From the NCBI GenBank assembly GCA_947069175.1, contig CAMTDV010001633.1, positions 57,022,102 through 57,086,101 on the forward strand: a DNA stretch of 64,000 nt, read 5' to 3'. This document shows positions 61,037 to 64,000 of this stretch, piece after piece (within the stretch, counting starts at the first letter, position 1; every line of letters starts with the position of its first letter). Made by a program: the position numbers and the translations under genes. The stretch comes from Scalesia atractyloides. Taxonomy: Eukaryota > Streptophyta > Magnoliopsida > Asterales > Asteraceae. The notes beneath the pieces were generated by a model that did not search any database, was not told where the DNA came from, and saw only the letters and a list, made by a program, of their open reading frames with translations.

Positions 61037-62404
61037 AAATAATAACAGTAGAAATTTGTTTAAAGGTATTACAATATAAAGTTGTAATTTGGTTTTTAAA
61101 TAAAGCCATGTAAAGGAAAAATATATTTAACACACATTTGAGTCAATTATTTTTATGTGGAGCATTTACTGTCATTCTAGCTTTTGAATATGAAATAATA
61201 ACTAGAATGTTTAGGAAAATTTAACGTGCCAGGTAAAATAAACAAATACTAAATTACTGACTTAAGTTAGGTGAGAAAAAAATGTTTTCATTTTGTAATA
61301 TCTTTTACTTCTTAATTTTTTTATTTATCTACTCTCTTTTGTACATATACCGATTGTACAAACTATCAGACCCATCTTTTCTTTTCTTTTATATACATCA
61401 TAAAATAAAAATTATTACCTTTATTAAATATAATTTTCTAGATGATAGAGAATAAAAACATGAATGTTTATATATAATATATATATATAATAACCTTTTG
61501 AACATATATTTTCTTTAAATTATGTTATAGGTGTAAATGTACAAAATTTAATATGCATCCTACGTAAAAAATAAACATATAAATATTATTTAAATATATT
61601 ACAATGTGCATATATTTCAAATAGAATAGAATTGTAACACATTTAAAATAATTATATATATTAATAATGAAACCAATTATAATAGTAAATATAGTTTTTT
61701 TTAAATATTTTTATGGTTATAATAATAATGATTATTATAACTATATTTCCTTTTTCATTATATTTATATTAAAGTATCCATATATAGTAAACATTTATAT
61801 ATAAGGTAGTATTATATCTCAATATTAAATTGTACTACGTATATTTTAAATTTAATTAGTGGAATTCACCGTGCTATGCGACGGGTAATCAACCATTATC
61901 AGTTTGGATCGTTAGGGTACCGGTTCAACACTTGTATAAGTTATAAAAGAAAATATTTTATTTAGAATAAAACTTCCTTTTTTTTTCTATACCGATCTAT
62001 CGAATAAAAATTTTGAACACAATAGACTTCACACAAGTGTTTACAAAAATGTAACCGTTTATCTACAATTTGACTATAAAATATTAATTTGTTTCAAATT
62101 TTTATCTTGGGTAGAAATAATCATTTTTTTTACCACCACTACTCTTAATAAAATAATGTGTCCAAAATGAGAAGGAAAGAAATTACATGACCAAAGTATA
62201 AAAATATCAACTTCTCTGACATAAATATATGTTAACAATGGATATATATAATGATATAAAAGTCAAATTTTATATTTTTAATTGACTAAATATAAAATGT
62301 TAAGTTAATAACTTGAAGGAGTATAGAAAAGTTTCAACTTGGTTCTACACAAATATATTGAAAAACCTTTTTAATTGGTCCCCACTCTTTTTAAATAAAA
62401 TGTT
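59216..62404 (-). other. Non-coding internal region, unit 2 (absent from unit 1)
   Basis: About 3.2 kb, AT-rich, no credible coding frame on either strand. (AT)n tracts lie at 60458-60482 and 60999-61034. A GC-rich patch at 59765-59865 carries a repeated 'ccggagaggtaa / ccggaaaggtaa' pair. A degraded copy of the 'gctatgcggcggg' block lies near 61873. It takes the place of gag-pol. Confidence 0.65.
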
Positions 62405-64000
62405 ATAACATTTACTATATTCGTTTATATAGTTTAGATCAATATAACATAATTAATAGTATCTTCGAACATTATACTATTATAAATATATTTTATACAC
62501 TAGTAATAATTAGTGGGATTCACCCGCGCTATGCGGCGGGAATTCGCTCAGTATTGATTTGGTTCGTTAGGTTACCAATACTCGCCATAGAGATCAAAAG
62601 AGAAAACCTAAAACATAAAGTAAGATATACCCACAAACTTATCGACACGTGTTTTATGCCCATTGTCAAAAAGGTAACGGTTCGTGTTTATCATTGATAA
62701 AAAACCCATAAAAATATCAGTATTACTTTCACTAATTCCGATACTGGTACCCATATTGGTTGGAATCATTTAGGTTCTTCACAATACCATACGACACGGG
62801 TGTTTGCTACAACTTCCGATACCGAAAACTAGTTTATTATAAACATGTGTTTCAAACTAAAAATATATATCTAACCCGACATGATTTTAAATAAAACTTA
62901 TATCTAAACGCGTCCACCCAAATACGCACACCTTATATTTTAAAACCTATATTAAAATTAATTATAGAATCAAAATAATATAGCTAAAAACCAATTTTCA
63001 TCACAATTAACCCTCAAAATACAATGTTTTTTTCTATCAGTTTTTAAAACAGAATATATTTATCTATATATTTATTATTTATATAAATCTTCTAATCTTA
63101 TTAATATTAATATATGAAATGTATGTAGTAAATAGTTCAGAATATGTACGTACTTTAAGAAAATTTCAATTACTTTCATTTTATCGATTAAATAAAATAT
63201 TTGTAGAGTTTAACCATTGAACCTTCATATGACTTTCCGTTTTACGTGAGTTCTAAGATTTTAAATTTAATAATAATAATAATAACAATATCTTAAATGA
63301 AATTTTGACTAAGCAGTTTCTTTTCTAGTATATAGAAAAATATTATAATACAAAACTATATCTAATAAGGTTAACCAATCTTGTCTACATATTTTATACT
63401 TTATTTGACCACAAAATTTTAGTAGGTATAGGCACATGATTACCATTCCAACAAAGTTGTTTTATTATGTTTACGTAATTTAGAATTAGCTTCACCTTTA
63501 TCTTCTTTTGTAGGTATTTACAGGTTGCCATATACATATTTATTTTACTACAAATTTTAGTTTCACAAAAAAAATATTTTTCTGTTAACCAGTGATAAGT
63601 TAAATGTAAGATTCACTCCTAGTACTTTAATATAGTAAAGTACTTATAAATATAGACATATAAACAAAATCCCACAACTTTCTCTGGTATATAGGAATAT
63701 ACTAATTAAGCTCCGGTAGAAATACTTATCTTACATTAAAAATTACACAATTGATTTTATTATCTAACAATTTTTTTTGTATGCATAGTATTTCTAACAG
63801 ATGCAACAACAAAAGGTATAACCCAAGTTGCTTTATATATATATATATATATATAATAATGTATCTGCCTAGGTAGCCTATGGGTAAGCTTAATCATATT
63901 GGTCATTCATACTGTGAACTCAAAACATAAAAATCATAATATAATATTAACATTTACCTACACAGAATAACACAAAATTATCACATTATTTTCCTAACAT
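62405..64000 (-). other. Internal leader region, unit 2 (continues past window)
   Basis: Nearly identical to 55940-57545, so a PBS and another LTR are predicted about 70 bases beyond the window end. Confidence 0.75.

Larger units (their letters stand above)
55041..64000 (-). mobile_element. Tandem non-autonomous LTR element (LTR-internal-LTR-internal)
   Basis: Minus-strand order from right to left is: internal region (64000-59174), polypurine tract, complete LTR (57612-59173), PBS, internal leader (57611 to about 55940), then the 3' part of a second LTR (about 55932-55041). Sequence 55940-57560 repeats 62405-64000 closely, and 55041-55932 repeats 57612-58525. No gag or pol coding remains beyond about 30 bases of pol-end-like sequence (59187-59215). 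The PBS is tRNA-iMet type and the pol-end motif is of the gypsy/chromovirus style, so the parent was probably such an element. It interrupts the LINE; 'gattg' (55036-55040) should be the target duplication. The other end is outside the window. Confidence 0.8.

Noticed and set aside
1..64000. Organelle DNA insertions, rDNA or endogenous pararetrovirus segments.
   Set aside because: No recognisable plastid, mitochondrial, rRNA or caulimovirid coding sequence was seen by eye. A similarity search would be needed to exclude small fragments.

Overview
The window is plant nuclear DNA and almost entirely repetitive: a nest of LTR retrotransposons, a LINE, DNA transposons, MITEs and one very large AT-rich tandem array. 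No intact host gene, rRNA gene, functional tRNA gene or CRISPR array was found. Every coding region seen is a transposon gene, and every one of them is broken. The retroelement proteins read like those common in Asteraceae genomes: a copia Gag with a 'SYA(I)ASHILDHI' stretch, a gypsy-type 'putative transposon' N-terminal domain, and an Athila Gag/Pol. My best guess is therefore a composite (daisy family). That is inference from family resemblance, not from a search.

Layout. (1) About 1-13045: an old, minus-strand Athila-type Ty3/gypsy element with tRNA-Asp-type PBS. Its 3' LTR is cut by the window start. Gag, protease, RT, RNase H and integrase are all present but carry stops and frameshifts. 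An extra env-position gene after pol has its own probable 5' leader intron. (2) 13226-15432: a plus-strand remnant of a 'putative gypsy-type transposon' protein gene. (3) About 15433-20020: a mosaic of retroelement pieces, namely a copia gag with its LTR promoter, a plus-oriented LTR fragment, and a gypsy gag with a PBS and 5' LTR. (4) 20024-41535: a tandem array with a monomer of about 580 bp (33 anchor positions), entered through a run of 72-bp sub-repeats. It is interrupted at 34651-37317 by a solo LTR with a 5-bp target duplication. The ends of the array recall Helitron termini. (5) 41536-48980: low-complexity and low-copy-looking DNA holding a 167-bp hAT-type MITE, a second solo LTR (43697-47229) and a trace of a NAM-associated protein gene. 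(6) 48984-50916: a complete but dead PIF/Harbinger transposon with TIRs and TTA duplication, followed 22 bp later by a Tourist-like MITE. (7) 52085-55040: a plus-strand L1-clade LINE (ORF1, endonuclease, start of RT), cut by (8) 55041-64000+: a minus-strand non-autonomous LTR element in tandem form (LTR-internal-LTR-internal), with tRNA-iMet PBS and polypurine tract but no gag-pol.

The genes do not act together as a pathway. The window reads as a stratigraphy of insertions. The points most worth following are the 580-bp array and its possible origin inside a giant Helitron, a set of covarying hairpins beside purine tracts in the Athila element, a promoter-like block shared by the Athila LTR and its env-position gene, and tRNA-like repeats inside a solo LTR.
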